Source of the DNA: Parasutterella muris | GTDB taxonomy: Bacteria; Pseudomonadota; Gammaproteobacteria; Burkholderiales; Burkholderiaceae_F | Length of the DNA: 42,273 bases | NCBI RefSeq assembly: GCF_009767915.1 | Contig: NZ_WSRP01000026.1 | Location: 1-42,273 of the forward strand | Direction: 5' to 3' | Shown: positions 7,486-16,722 of the stretch, piece by piece | Numbering within the stretch: the stretch's first letter is position 1 | How the letters are laid out: each line of letters opens with the position of its first letter | Program-made: the position numbers and the translations under genes | Notes under the pieces: model-generated | Databases searched by the model: none | What the model saw: only the letters and a program-made list of their open reading frames with translations | Told to the model about the DNA's origin: nothing

Positions 7486-7509
7486 TTCGTCATTGGAAAG
7501 GATTGTCTG

Positions 7510-8958
7510 ATGGTCCGCGCAAGAAAAGAAAGAGAAAAATTTACCGTCATTGTTGAAACACTCGATCAGGAAGGCAGAGGTGTTTCCCATCGCGACGGCA
7601 AGGTCGTTTTTATCGAGGGAGCCCTTCCGGGCGAAGAAGTGACTTACGAGCGGTATCGCAATAAGCCTTCTTTTGAACTCAGTTTCGCAACGGATCTTTT
7701 GACCGAGTCTCCGCTCAGAGTTACACCCAAGTGCCCTTATTTCGGCGTCAAGGACGGCAGCTGCGGCGGATGCGCTATGCAGCACATCGAGCCGCGCGCG
7801 CAAGTTGCGGTGAAACAGAAAGTTTTAATGGATGCGCTTTGGCATATCGGTCGAGTACGCCCTGAACAGGTGATCCCGCCGATCTTCGGACTGACCTGGC
7901 ATTATCGACACCGCGCAAGACTCTCAGTGCGTGACGTCGCGAAAAAAGGTACGGTGCTCGTCGGTTTTCATGAAAAACGCTCCAGCTATATCGCGGATAT
8001 GAAAAGCTGTGAGATCCTGCCGAAAAAAGTCAGTAATCTCCTTGTTCCTCTTCGTGATCTGATCGCCTCTTTAACCATTCGTCAGAAACTCGCGCAGATT
8101 GAGGTCGCCTGCACGGAAGACTGCACCGCTTTTGTGTTCCGTATTCTGGAGCAGCCAAGCGCGGAGGACGAGGCAAAAATCAAAGCCTTTGAAAAAGAGC
8201 ACGACGTCGTTGTTTGGTATCAGCCTAAGGGCCCGGACAGTATTTATCCGCTTGAGCTGGAAAATGCGGATCGACTCAAGCTTCGCCACCGCGAAACGAA
8301 TGTTGCCATTACATTCAAACCGACAGACTTCACTCAGGTGAATCACGTCCTCAACGAACTGATGGTTTCCCGTGCGCTGAGAATGCTGAAGCTGGATCAT
8401 GACTGCAAGGTTGTCGATTTCTTCTGCGGACTGGGCAATTTCACACTGCCGATCGCGACAAAAGTCAAACAAGTCATCGGTATTGAAGGCAGTCAGGCGC
8501 TCGTTGATCGGGCTAAAGAGGGTGCTGAGCAAAACGGCCTCGCTGATAAGACAGACTTTGTCGCAAGAAACCTCTTTGACTGGAAGGACGAAGACTGGGA
8601 CGCAATTTGGAAGTCTATAGGCGGAATTGATCGGGTGCTGATTGATCCGCCGCGAGAAGGCGCAATGGCAGTCTGTCAGTCCTTTGCTAATACCGAGCAG
8701 AGACCGAAACGCCTGGTCTACGTTTCCTGCAACCCCGCGACGCTTGCAAGAGATGCCGCGATCCTCGTCAGAGAGGGCGGATGGCATTTGAGAAGCGCTG
8801 GCGTCATGAATATGTTCCCGCATACGGCGCATGTAGAAAGCATTGCAGTCTTTGAACCCGGTCCTAAACCGGTACAGCAGGATCCCATCGAAGAAATGGA
8901 ACTGCAGGAGATCAGCGAAGAAGCTCAGGCTGAAGACGCTCAGACCAACGGAAGTTGA
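7510..8958 (+). CDS. rlmD: 23S rRNA (uracil-1939-C5)-methyltransferase
   Basis: A SAM-dependent enzyme that methylates U1939 of 23S rRNA. An N-terminal TRAM domain spans about residues 1-60. Cysteines of the 4Fe-4S site lie in CPYFGVKDGSCGGC near residue 76. The methyltransferase domain carries VDFFCGLGNFTLP (SAM binding, about 302), LIDPPREGA, and the catalytic SCNPATLARD near 408. At 482 residues it is longer than usual because of an acidic C-terminal tail rich in Glu, Gln and Ala (about the last 35 residues). It follows nlpD by 24 bp and is followed by three membrane-protein genes. Confidence 0.95.
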   Translation: MVRARKEREKFTVIVETLDQEGRGVSHRDGKVVFIEGALPGEEVTYERYRNKPSFELSFATDLLTESPLRVTPKCPYFGVKDGSCGGCAMQHIEPRAQVAVKQKVLMDALWHIGRVRPEQVIPPIFGLTWHYRHRARLSVRDVAKKGTVLVGFHEKRSSYIADMKSCEILPKKVSNLLVPLRDLIASLTIRQKLAQIEVACTEDCTAFVFRILEQPSAEDEAKIKAFEKEHDVVVWYQPKGPDSIYPLELENADRLKLRHRETNVAITFKPTDFTQVNHVLNELMVSRALRMLKLDHDCKVVDFFCGLGNFTLPIATKVKQVIGIEGSQALVDRAKEGAEQNGLADKTDFVARNLFDWKDEDWDAIWKSIGGIDRVLIDPPREGAMAVCQSFANTEQRPKRLVYVSCNPATLARDAAILVREGGWHLRSAGVMNMFPHTAHVESIAVFEPGPKPVQQDPIEEMELQEISEEAQAEDAQTNGS

Positions 8959-8963
8959 TCGGA

Positions 8964-9521
8964 ATGTCTTTGTCGCTGTTTCTCTTACTGTTATGGCCGC
9001 TTATAAAGGCGATTCTGATTCTGCTCGCATGCGTTTTCACTATCGCTTGGCTGCTTAAGATCTCGAGCAAAGATCTGACATGGGGAATCAGCGCTGTAGT
9101 AACGGTTACGCTGATGCTTCTGCCGATTTGGTCCTACAGCATGAATCGGGATACAACCGAGATTCTGAAGCTTACGTTTTCAGGATGGTCGGTCCCGGGT
9201 ATTCCTGTCTTTACGCAGATCAGCTGGGCTCTGACGGGCGGAGCAATCGCATCCTCACTGTTTGTGAGTCTGATGCTGTATTTTCTGCGTGACAGAACTG
9301 TTAAGCCGCTCTCGGTCCTGTTTCTTTGGATCGGTCTGGGACTGAATCTGCTTGCGCAGGCGGCTCTTCCGGTCCTCATATTCGGCTCCTACGGCTACAC
9401 GATGATTTCGGACACTTTTGTACCGCTTCTCATGCAGCTGGTTATGACGATTGCCTGCACGATCGCACTGTGTTTCGATGAATCGATGAATCGCATCTAC
9501 ACTAAAACGCCACCCAAATAA
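8964..9521 (+). CDS. predicted five-helix inner membrane protein, first of three
   Basis: A 185-residue hydrophobic protein of unknown function. About five membrane segments are visible (roughly residues 2-28, 37-57, 78-103, 110-134, 146-167), ending in a short charged tail. The layout resembles the two following genes: a short basic loop before helix 2, a longer loop before helix 3, a basic loop after helix 3, and helix 4 ending LPVLIFG. ATG at 8964 lies five bases after the rlmD stop with GGA just before it. The three genes probably arose by tandem duplication. A distant relation to DUF2569 proteins is possible but not shown. Confidence 0.7.
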   Translation: MSLSLFLLLLWPLIKAILILLACVFTIAWLLKISSKDLTWGISAVVTVTLMLLPIWSYSMNRDTTEILKLTFSGWSVPGIPVFTQISWALTGGAIASSLFVSLMLYFLRDRTVKPLSVLFLWIGLGLNLLAQAALPVLIFGSYGYTMISDTFVPLLMQLVMTIACTIALCFDESMNRIYTKTPPK

Positions 9522-9522
9522 A

Positions 9523-10125
9523 ATGGAAGAAAGCAGTTTTTTTAATTATTGGTTTACATTTTTCTTTGCGCTCGGATTTTGTTTCTGGTTCCCAATGTAC
9601 GTGGTTAAGACACGCGGAAAAGGATTGCCCGACTGGGGACTGGCCTGCTGTATCGTTCTGCTTTTTCTTTTCCTGCCGCTGCTCTCGCTGAGTTTTATCC
9701 GTGATGTGTTCCCGGCTTTATGGCTTGGAGTGGAAAACGGCGGCTTGGACGCCGTTAATACGGATATGCTCTCTGAGTCGCTTTCTCAAATGAGCACCCT
9801 TGAACAAACCTGTATCGGTCTGTCCGTTCTCGGCATCATCGGTTCAATGATTCTCAACGGGTTTTCGGCTTGGATGCTTTATACCCGAAGAGTCCGCCGC
9901 GGGCTCCTGACCGCGTTCCGACTGATGTGGATTTCCGCGCTGGTAATTGTTGTCTCAGTCGGGGTGCTTCCGCTTATTCTTCTCGGCGCTCAGGGCTTCG
10001 ATTTGGTCCGGCAGAGCGCCCTTGCGCTTGCCGGATACGTTGTCCTCTTATTGGGTATCACTGCCTACTTAAAAACGAATAAAAATATAGCCTCTTACTA
10101 TCCGTTGGAAAGAGACGATAAGTAG
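9523..10125 (+). CDS. predicted five-helix inner membrane protein, second of three
   Basis: 200 residues with about five membrane segments (roughly 8-26, 38-60, 98-122, 130-154, 160-182). The segment KGLPDWGLACCIVLLFLF, ending in SFIRDVF, parallels RPGMPSWVALVLAFILLF, ending in ILWDVH, of the next gene at the same position. It starts one base after the preceding stop and has no clear ribosome binding site, so translation is probably coupled. Function unknown. Confidence 0.7.
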   Translation: MEESSFFNYWFTFFFALGFCFWFPMYVVKTRGKGLPDWGLACCIVLLFLFLPLLSLSFIRDVFPALWLGVENGGLDAVNTDMLSESLSQMSTLEQTCIGLSVLGIIGSMILNGFSAWMLYTRRVRRGLLTAFRLMWISALVIVVSVGVLPLILLGAQGFDLVRQSALALAGYVVLLLGITAYLKTNKNIASYYPLERDDK

Positions 10126-10130
10126 ACGAC

Positions 10131-10646
10131 ATGGAATATTTTCTCAGTATGCGGGGCGCGGCCGCATTTCTATCAATGGGTCTTTTCAGCCTGTGGCTGG
10201 CGAGGACGCTGAAGATCAGAAGACCCGGAATGCCATCATGGGTCGCACTGGTGCTGGCTTTTATTCTGCTTTTTGAACCTTCGCAGCTTGCCTTTATCCT
10301 CTGGGACGTGCATGAGAAACTCACGGAAAACGGAGCGCTGATGATTAAGGCCTATACGTTCCTGAAGGCCGGCGCTCTTTTATACGTCCTCTTTATTGTC
10401 ACGTCGATATTCTTTTCGTGGCAGTTCTACCTGAGACCAAGCCCTCTGACGCTGCGCTCTCTTCGATTCGGACTTTTTCTTCCTATCGCCTTTGCGGCAG
10501 TCACCTTCCTTGAAGCGCCGAAAATGATTTGGGGAGAACGCGCTTACTTGGTGGTTCTGGAGACGGATTGGATTGTTATCTGGGTAGCGGTTCTGAATTT
10601 AATTGTCCTGGCGCTCACTTTTATTCAGCCCGGAAAAAGTAAGTAA
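10131..10646 (+). CDS. predicted five-helix inner membrane protein, third of three
   Basis: 171 residues with about five membrane segments and a short basic end. It resembles the two preceding genes in helix arrangement and in the PxxPxW motif before helix 2 (about residues 32-37). Helix 3 is followed by a basic loop (FYLRPSPLTLRSLRFG), as in its neighbours. It starts five bases after the previous stop, and a stem-loop with a T-rich tail lies about 90 bp downstream. Function unknown. Confidence 0.7.
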   Translation: MEYFLSMRGAAAFLSMGLFSLWLARTLKIRRPGMPSWVALVLAFILLFEPSQLAFILWDVHEKLTENGALMIKAYTFLKAGALLYVLFIVTSIFFSWQFYLRPSPLTLRSLRFGLFLPIAFAAVTFLEAPKMIWGERAYLVVLETDWIVIWVAVLNLIVLALTFIQPGKSK

Positions 10647-10733
10647 GAAGCCGTTTCCGTGAAAAATGCGGACTCGGTGGAAACTTTGAGCATGATAAAA
10701 TTAAAAGATTGCCGTAAGGCAGAGACGGAGGGG

Positions 10734-10758
10734 AGGCGGATTGGTCCGCTTTTCCTTG
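10734..10758 (+). terminator. stem-loop with T-rich tail ahead of ndk
   Basis: AGGCGGA pairs with TCCGCTT (one G-U) around TTGG, followed by TTCC and long T-rich sequence. It could end the membrane-protein transcript or act as an attenuator in the ndk leader. Confidence 0.5.
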
Positions 10759-10791
10759 TTTTATTTTTTTATAACTCTTTAAGAGATTGAA

Positions 10792-11220
10792 ATGGCAGTT
10801 GAACGCACACTTTCTATTATCAAACCCGACGCAGTTGCGAAAAATGTAATCGGACAGATTTACAGCCGCTTTGAATCCAACAATCTGAAGATCGTTGCTT
10901 CCAAGATGAAATGGCTCTCCCGTCAGGAAGCCGAAGCTTTCTACGCTGTTCACCGCGAACGCCCCTTCTTCAAAGACCTCGTTGACTTCATGGTTTCCGG
11001 TCCTGTCCAGATTCAGGTTCTTGAAGGCGAAAACGCCATTATGAAAAACCGCGAACTGATGGGCGCAACCGATCCGAAGAAGGCTGCTAAGGGCACAATC
11101 CGCGCAGACTTCGCTCAGTCCATCGACGCCAACGCCGTTCACGGTTCCGACAGCCCCGAAACAGCCGCTGTTGAAATCGCGTTCTTCTTCCCGCAGATGG
11201 ACATCTACGCAGGACGCTAA
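10792..11220 (+). CDS. ndk: nucleoside diphosphate kinase
   Basis: This enzyme balances nucleoside triphosphate pools by a ping-pong phosphate transfer. The protein is 142 residues, the usual length. The N-terminus [12 protein letters not shown] and the catalytic histidine in [10 protein letters not shown] (about residue 117) are diagnostic, and [16 protein letters not shown] is the nucleotide-binding loop. It heads the conserved betaproteobacterial order ndk-rlmN-rodZ-ispG-hisS; rlmN begins five bases downstream. Confidence 0.98.
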   Translation: MAVERTLSIIKPDAVAKNVIGQIYSRFESNNLKIVASKMKWLSRQEAEAFYAVHRERPFFKDLVDFMVSGPVQIQVLEGENAIMKNRELMGATDPKKAAKGTIRADFAQSIDANAVHGSDSPETAAVEIAFFFPQMDIYAGR

Positions 11221-11225
11221 TCCAA

Positions 11226-12428
11226 ATGACAGTTTCGGAAAAGGATACGCAAAAGGTTAATCTGCTCAACTTTGATGCTGAGGGATTAAAGAAATTCTGC
11301 GAGGATTTGGGCGAAAAACCCTTCCGCGCAAAACAGCTTGAGCGATGGATTCATCGCCGGGGCGCCTCTGACTTTTCCGAAATGACGGACCTCGCAAAAT
11401 CTTTTCGGGCAAAGCTCGAGAAGGTCGCCGAGGTCCGCGGCCCTGAAATCATCCGGGATAAAACGGCTTCTGACGGAACGCGCAAGTGGCTGCTTTCGGT
11501 CGGAAACGGCAATGCGGTGGAAATGGTGTACATCCCGCAGGACAATCGCGGAACGCTTTGTGTTTCTTCACAGGCCGGATGCGCGATGAACTGCCTCTTT
11601 TGTTCAACCGGAAAACAGGGTTTTAATCGTAATCTGAAAACGTCGGAAATCATTGGTCAGCTCTGGCACGCAGAACATACGCTGCGCAGAGATCTGGAAA
11701 TTACCGATGAAAACGAACGAGTGATTTCCAACGTTGTCATGATGGGCATGGGAGAGCCGCTTCAGAATTTGGACGCGGTGATTCCGTCGCTGCGCCTGAT
11801 GCTCGACGATAACGCCTACGGCTTGTCCCGCAGAAGAGTAACCGTTTCTACATCAGGCCTTGTCCGTCAAATCGACAAACTCGGCGAACTTTGTCCTGTC
11901 GCACTGGCTGTCAGCCTGCATGCGCCTAACGACGTGCTGCGCGACAAAATTATGCCGATCAATAGAAAACATAATATTGAATCTCTTCTGGAGGCTTGCA
12001 AGCGCTACTTAAAGGTCGCGCCAAGAGACTTTATAACGTTCGAGTACATCCTGATCGGCGGCGTTAACGATTCCGTCGCGCAGGCTAAAGAACTGATTAC
12101 TCTGGTGCAGGATGTCCCGTGCAAGTTTAATCTGATCCCTTTTAATCCGTTCCCAGGGTCCGGACTGAAACGCAGTGAGCCGGAGGCGGTGCAGGCCTTT
12201 GCCGATCGATTGAACGGCGCCGGCATTGTCACAACCGTGAGAAAGGTGCGCGGAGACGATATCGACGCAGCCTGCGGACAGCTCGCGGGTGAGATTAAAG
12301 ACCGCACAAGACTCGCCGAAAAGAGGGCAAACAGAGAGATAATTATCAAAGAGATTTCGCAAGAAAAGGAAAAAGAGGAGCATCATGCCCGAAGGAATCC
12401 AAAATCAGGAAACGAACGTCGGGAGTGA
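11226..12428 (+). CDS. rlmN: dual-specificity RNA methyltransferase RlmN
   Basis: A radical SAM enzyme that makes 2-methyladenosine at A2503 of 23S rRNA and A37 of some tRNAs. The CAMNCLFC motif (CxxxCxxC, near residue 119) binds the 4Fe-4S cluster, and [10 protein letters not shown] near residue 175 and VSLHAPND near 226 are SAM-site motifs. The cysteine near residue 345 in [10 protein letters not shown] is the second catalytic cysteine. The protein is 400 residues, with a polar tail whose last 14 codons overlap the start of rodZ in another frame (44 bp). Confidence 0.96.
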   Translation: MTVSEKDTQKVNLLNFDAEGLKKFCEDLGEKPFRAKQLERWIHRRGASDFSEMTDLAKSFRAKLEKVAEVRGPEIIRDKTASDGTRKWLLSVGNGNAVEMVYIPQDNRGTLCVSSQAGCAMNCLFCSTGKQGFNRNLKTSEIIGQLWHAEHTLRRDLEITDENERVISNVVMMGMGEPLQNLDAVIPSLRLMLDDNAYGLSRRRVTVSTSGLVRQIDKLGELCPVALAVSLHAPNDVLRDKIMPINRKHNIESLLEACKRYLKVAPRDFITFEYILIGGVNDSVAQAKELITLVQDVPCKFNLIPFNPFPGSGLKRSEPEAVQAFADRLNGAGIVTTVRKVRGDDIDAACGQLAGEIKDRTRLAEKRANREIIIKEISQEKEKEEHHARRNPKSGNERRE

Positions 12429-13488
12429 TCTCCCTCCCGAAGCGACGACTTACGGCGGACTGCTGAGAATTGCCCGTGAGGGAAAAGGACTCACGGTTGA
12501 TCAGGTCGCCTCTCAGCTTCGCATCTCTCCGGCTCAGATCGAAGGGCTGGAGGCAGATGACTATAAAGTTTTTCCGACCCCTGTTTATGCTCGGGCCCAT
12601 TTGAGAAGCTATGCCCGCCTGCTCGGCGTAGATGACAATAAAGTCATCGATATGTTTAATGTTGCGTTGCGCCCGGAAGATCGTGATCCCCGCACGTTTA
12701 TTCGTAAAACGACCCAGGATTTGGCGCCGTATCAGGACGCTCAGCCGAAAAATGTCGGCGGTAAGGTGGTCGCGGGACTTCTTTTCCTCGCCGTGCTGAT
12801 CGCGGCGGGCTATTTCGGTTATCAGTACATCCCGTCCATGCTGGCCAACTCAGACTCGGAAACTCAGACAGCCGCGGCTCCTGCAGCTTCTGCGCCTGCG
12901 GCGCCCGAGGCCAAGGAGCAGGAGGTGCCGGCTGCAAAACAGGAAGTTAAGACAGAACCTGAAGCTGAAAAGAAGGCTGAAGTCGCTGCTCCGTCTTCCG
13001 AAGCTGCTGCGGCAGCCGCTCCTGAAGAAGCAAAAGCAAAGCAGGAAGCTGAGCTGAAAGAGCGTCTGCAGAAGGAAGCTGAAGAAAAAGCAAAACAGAA
13101 GGCTGAAGAAGAACGCAAGGCTGCTGAAGCTAAAGCTGCTGAAGAGAAGGAAGCCGCTGCTCAGACAGTTGACACTTCCGAGCCGATGAGACTTGAGTAC
13201 AACAAGACGGAAGATCGCTGGGAACTTCCGTACTCTGCTAAGGGCGAAGTTAAGATTAAGCTCGAAGGCAAAAACGGCGAATGCTGGTTTGGTATCTATA
13301 AAGACAATAAGCTGGAATTCAACACTCAGCTCAAAGCCGGACAGAGCAGAGAGTACTCCGTTGCGCTTCCCTTTAAGGTCTCTGTAGGCAACCGCCAGAA
13401 CGGCGCAGTGCATTTGGACGGCCGTGCGGTTAACCTCGATGCAAGACCGAACAGTACTTCTACTGTGTTTACGGCTTACCAGAAGTAA
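12385..13488 (+). CDS. rodZ: RodZ-like cell-shape protein, HTH plus DUF4115
   Basis: A 367-residue bitopic inner-membrane protein. An N-terminal helix-turn-helix domain of the Cro type (about residues 13-90, [20 protein letters not shown] onward) faces the cytoplasm, where RodZ binds MreB. One membrane segment follows (about residues 129-151), then a long Ala/Glu/Lys-rich linker that may be coiled coil (about 158-265) and a C-terminal periplasmic DUF4115 domain. The ATG at 12385 follows GAGGAG and overlaps the end of rlmN by 44 bp. Located just upstream of ispG, as in many proteobacteria. Confidence 0.88.
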   Translation: MPEGIQNQETNVGSDLPPEATTYGGLLRIAREGKGLTVDQVASQLRISPAQIEGLEADDYKVFPTPVYARAHLRSYARLLGVDDNKVIDMFNVALRPEDRDPRTFIRKTTQDLAPYQDAQPKNVGGKVVAGLLFLAVLIAAGYFGYQYIPSMLANSDSETQTAAAPAASAPAAPEAKEQEVPAAKQEVKTEPEAEKKAEVAAPSSEAAAAAAPEEAKAKQEAELKERLQKEAEEKAKQKAEEERKAAEAKAAEEKEAAAQTVDTSEPMRLEYNKTEDRWELPYSAKGEVKIKLEGKNGECWFGIYKDNKLEFNTQLKAGQSREYSVALPFKVSVGNRQNGAVHLDGRAVNLDARPNSTSTVFTAYQK

Positions 13489-13492
13489 TTAA

Positions 13493-14716
13493 ATGAATAC
13501 GGAAGCAAAAGAACCGATGAAGGTTCAGTGGCTCGGCAATGTCGTTGAAATCGGCGCCGGCCGCCCAGTCGTCGTTCAGTCTATGACCAACACGGATACG
13601 GCCGATGTTGAGCGTTCCGTCGCGCAGGTCCTGGAATTGGTCCGGGCCGGAAGTGAACTTGTCCGTCTGACGGTCAACACTCCGGCTGCTGCGAAGGCAA
13701 TTCCCGAAATTCGCAGGCGTTTGGATGCGGCCGGATGCTTTGTTCCGCTTGTCGGTGATTTTCATTACAACGGACATAAGCTGCTGAGCGAATACCCTGA
13801 ATGCGCTCAGGCCCTTTCGAAATACCGTATTAACCCGGGAAATGTCGGTAAAGGGGAGAAGCACGCTGAGAATTTCGAGACCATGATCCGGCTCGCGCTG
13901 AAGTATGATAAACCGATACGCATCGGCGTGAATTGGGGCTCTTTGGATCAGGATCTGCTCGCGCGCATGATGAGCGAAAACCAGAAATTGGAAAATCCTC
14001 TAAGCGCAAAGGCGGTTCTGCGTGAAGCGCTGGTTCAGAGTGCTGTTCAGAGCGCGGATGCTGCTGTGGCCCTCGGTATGAAACCGAGCCAAATCGCGAT
14101 TTCTGCTAAAGTCAGCGGTGTCACGGATCTGATCGCGGTTTACCGCGAACTTAAAAAACGCTGCGGCTATATTCTGCACCTTGGCTTGACCGAGGCAGGA
14201 ATGGGACTGAAGGGTACGGTCAGCAGTACCTCCGCGCTTTCCGTTCTTTTGCTTGAAGGTATCGGAGACACGATCAGAGTTTCTCTGACGCCGGAACCGG
14301 ATCAGCCCCGAAGCGCTGAGGTTGAACTCGCCTGTGAAATTCTGCAGGCGCTCGGAATGCGCAGCTTCACGCCCCAGGTCGTTTCATGTCCCGGCTGCGG
14401 ACGCACCAGCAGCTGTCTGTTTCAGGAACTTGCTAAACAGACTCAGACTTATATCAAGTCCCGTCTTCCGCAGTGGCGCAAGTCTTATCCGGGCGTAGAA
14501 AACATGACGGTTGCAGTAATGGGATGCGTGGTGAACGGCCCCGGCGAAAGCAGGCATGCCAATATCGGTATTTCGCTGCCGGGCGCAGGCGAGAGCCCTG
14601 TCTCGCCCGTCTATATGGACGGTAAGAAGTGGGGCTCGCTCAAAGGTCCGACGCTTTCTTCGGATTTCCACGCACTTCTGGAAGATTACGTTAAAAGAAC
14701 TTACGGAAAAGAATAG
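13493..14716 (+). CDS. ispG: 4-hydroxy-3-methylbut-2-enyl diphosphate synthase
   Basis: Penultimate enzyme of the MEP isoprenoid pathway: it reduces methylerythritol cyclodiphosphate to HMBPP using a 4Fe-4S cluster. The 407 residues are in the normal range. Cluster cysteines are seen in [13 protein letters not shown] (about residue 301) and [10 protein letters not shown] (about residue 344). The N-terminal TIM barrel contains [10 protein letters not shown] and NPGNVGKG motifs. It starts four bases after rodZ and ends two bases before hisS, which suggests co-transcription. Confidence 0.97.
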   Translation: MNTEAKEPMKVQWLGNVVEIGAGRPVVVQSMTNTDTADVERSVAQVLELVRAGSELVRLTVNTPAAAKAIPEIRRRLDAAGCFVPLVGDFHYNGHKLLSEYPECAQALSKYRINPGNVGKGEKHAENFETMIRLALKYDKPIRIGVNWGSLDQDLLARMMSENQKLENPLSAKAVLREALVQSAVQSADAAVALGMKPSQIAISAKVSGVTDLIAVYRELKKRCGYILHLGLTEAGMGLKGTVSSTSALSVLLLEGIGDTIRVSLTPEPDQPRSAEVELACEILQALGMRSFTPQVVSCPGCGRTSSCLFQELAKQTQTYIKSRLPQWRKSYPGVENMTVAVMGCVVNGPGESRHANIGISLPGAGESPVSPVYMDGKKWGSLKGPTLSSDFHALLEDYVKRTYGKE

Positions 14717-14718
14717 AA

Positions 14719-15996
14719 ATGGCACAAGAGAAAATTCAAGCGATCCGCGGTATGAGCGATATGCTCCCTTCGGACGCGCCGCTTTGGCACTTCTTTGAGA
14801 AAAAAGCGATCGGACTGGCTAATCTCTACGGTTATCAGCAGATCCGCACTCCGATTGTTGAACAGACTCGTCTGTTTAAACGCGGTATCGGCGAAGTGAC
14901 CGATATCGTAGAAAAAGAGATGTATTCCTTTGTGGACTCTCTGAACGGAGATAACCTTTCGCTTCGTCCTGAGAACACCGCGTCCGTCGTGCGCGCCTGT
15001 ATCGAACACAACCTGCTTTACGATGCACCGCGTCGTCTCTGGTACATGGGGCCGATGTTCCGTCACGAAAGACCTCAGAGAGGCCGCTATCGCCAGTTCC
15101 ACCAGTTCGGTATGGAAGCGATGGGCTTTAAGGGTCCGGATACAGACGCTGAACAGCTTCTGATGCTGAACCGGCTTTGGAAAGAACTCGGTATCGCGCC
15201 GGTACGTCTTGAACTGAACTGCTTGGGTCAGCTTGAAGAAAGAAAGGCCTATCGTGAAATTCTGATTCGCTACTTTGAAGAACACAAGGAAATTCTTGAC
15301 GAAGACGCGCAGCGCCGTCTTTACAGCAATCCGCTCAGAATTCTCGATACAAAGAATCCGGATATGCAGGATTTGGTCAATAACGCTCCGAAACTTTATG
15401 ATTCGCTCGGCGAAGAATCCAAAGCGTTCCTTTCTTCTCTTGAAGATATTCTGAAAGCAGAAGGCGTGGACTACACAATTAATCCGCGCTTAGTCAGAGG
15501 TCTTGATTACTACAATCTGACCGTGTTCGAATGGGTAACCGATAAACTGGGCGCTCAGGGAACCATCTGCGGCGGCGGCCGTTACGACCCGCTGATCGGC
15601 ATGCTCGGCGGCAGAGATGCGCCCGCCTGCGGCTTTGCGATGGGCATTGAACGCGTGCTCGAACTGATGAAAGAGTGCGGCGTACATCCCGAAGAAAGAG
15701 AATGCGATGTCTACATAGTTTGGGACAAGGCCCTCTATCTGAACGCGATCGGTGCAGCTGAAAAACTCAGAGACGCCGGAATCCGCGTGATCGTCCACTC
15801 GGGCAGCATGAAGTTTGCCAACCAGTTGAAGAGAGCTGACGCTTCAGGCGCGCTCTATGCGCTTGTCATCGGCAGCGACGAAGCCGCTGCCGGTAAGGTC
15901 GGCCTTAAAGCTTTGCGTGAAGGTATTGCCGGCTACGGTGAACAGAAAACGCTGACCATTGAAGAAGCTTTGGAATTTGTCAGCAAAAACATATAA
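14719..15996 (+). CDS. hisS: histidine--tRNA ligase
   Basis: A class II synthetase that charges tRNA-His. The 425-residue protein shows class II motif 2 ([21 protein letters not shown], about residues 110-129), the histidine-specific loops [12 protein letters not shown] (about 261) and GGGRYD, and motif 3 in [13 protein letters not shown] (about 305). An anticodon-binding domain occupies the last 95 residues. ATG at 14719 lies two bases after the ispG stop. Confidence 0.98.
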   Translation: MAQEKIQAIRGMSDMLPSDAPLWHFFEKKAIGLANLYGYQQIRTPIVEQTRLFKRGIGEVTDIVEKEMYSFVDSLNGDNLSLRPENTASVVRACIEHNLLYDAPRRLWYMGPMFRHERPQRGRYRQFHQFGMEAMGFKGPDTDAEQLLMLNRLWKELGIAPVRLELNCLGQLEERKAYREILIRYFEEHKEILDEDAQRRLYSNPLRILDTKNPDMQDLVNNAPKLYDSLGEESKAFLSSLEDILKAEGVDYTINPRLVRGLDYYNLTVFEWVTDKLGAQGTICGGGRYDPLIGMLGGRDAPACGFAMGIERVLELMKECGVHPEERECDVYIVWDKALYLNAIGAAEKLRDAGIRVIVHSGSMKFANQLKRADASGALYALVIGSDEAAAGKVGLKALREGIAGYGEQKTLTIEEALEFVSKNI

Positions 15997-16005
15997 TTGC
16001 GTTGT

Positions 16006-16039
16006 TCTTCCGAATCCTTGTATTTGAGGGCTCGGAAGA
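16006..16039. other. inverted repeat between hisS and yfgM
   Basis: TCTTCCGA (16006-16013) and TCGGAAGA (16032-16039) are perfect inverted repeats 18 bases apart. There is no T-run, so this is not a standard terminator; it may be a processing or stability element. Confidence 0.4.
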
Positions 16040-16078
16040 TTCGTATTGAAAATTAATAGACCCGGAGATACATCGATA

Positions 16079-16720
16079 ATGGCCTATGATTTAGAAGAAC
16101 AAGAGTCCCTTGCCGAGATTAAAGCGTGGTGGGATAAGTGGGGAACGCTGATCCTTTCAGTGGTTACCGCGGTTTGCTTAGCGGCTGCTGCGATGCAGGG
16201 CTGGAGATGGTATCAGGCCAAGGAATCGGCTGATGCCGGGACACTTTATGCCCAGATGATTCAGGCGGTGAACGCAAAGGACAACGGAAGAGCTCAGGCA
16301 ATTAATGAGCGTCTTCATACGGACTACGCCTCCACGGCTTATGCCGGAATGGGCGCACTTCTTGCCGCCCGCTCCGCCGAAGAAGCCGGCAAGAAAGACG
16401 AAGCCGTTAAATCTCTGACTTGGATCACGGATTCCGATAAGTATCCCGAACTTAAGACGATTGCAGCGGTTCGTTTAGCCGGTGTTTACCTTGATGAAGG
16501 CAAATACGACGAAGGAATTAAGCTGCTTGACAGCCTGAAAGACCTGAAGGATGAAGCAGCGCTTGTTGCAGATCGTAAGGGAGATCTTCTGCTGGCAAAA
16601 GGCGATATCGCCGCGGCTCGTCAGAGCTGGGAAGACGGCCTCAAAAAGACAGCCGCTACAAATCCTCTCGTCAACGTTATTCAAACAAAACTTAGCGCTA
16701 CGCTTCAGCCCAAAGAGTAA
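16079..16720 (+). CDS. yfgM: YfgM-like tetratricopeptide protein (SecYEG/BamB-linked)
   Basis: A 213-residue membrane-anchored periplasmic protein. The short cytoplasmic N-terminus MAYDLEEQESLAEIKAWWDK and the single membrane segment at about residues 25-42 match the YfgM family, whose E. coli member associates with the SecYEG translocon and chaperones. The periplasmic part consists of tetratricopeptide-like helices (for example TWITDSDKYPELKTIAAVRLA). ATG at 16079 is chosen because family members begin at this point; GGAG lies about 12 bases upstream. bamB follows after two bases, the standard yfgM-bamB pairing. Confidence 0.88.
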   Translation: MAYDLEEQESLAEIKAWWDKWGTLILSVVTAVCLAAAAMQGWRWYQAKESADAGTLYAQMIQAVNAKDNGRAQAINERLHTDYASTAYAGMGALLAARSAEEAGKKDEAVKSLTWITDSDKYPELKTIAAVRLAGVYLDEGKYDEGIKLLDSLKDLKDEAALVADRKGDLLLAKGDIAAARQSWEDGLKKTAATNPLVNVIQTKLSATLQPKE

Positions 16721-16722
16721 TC

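Noticed and set aside
12850-13413. Long minus-strand frame inside rodZ.
   Set aside because: A by-product of the repetitive Ala/Glu/Lys codons of the rodZ linker on the plus strand.
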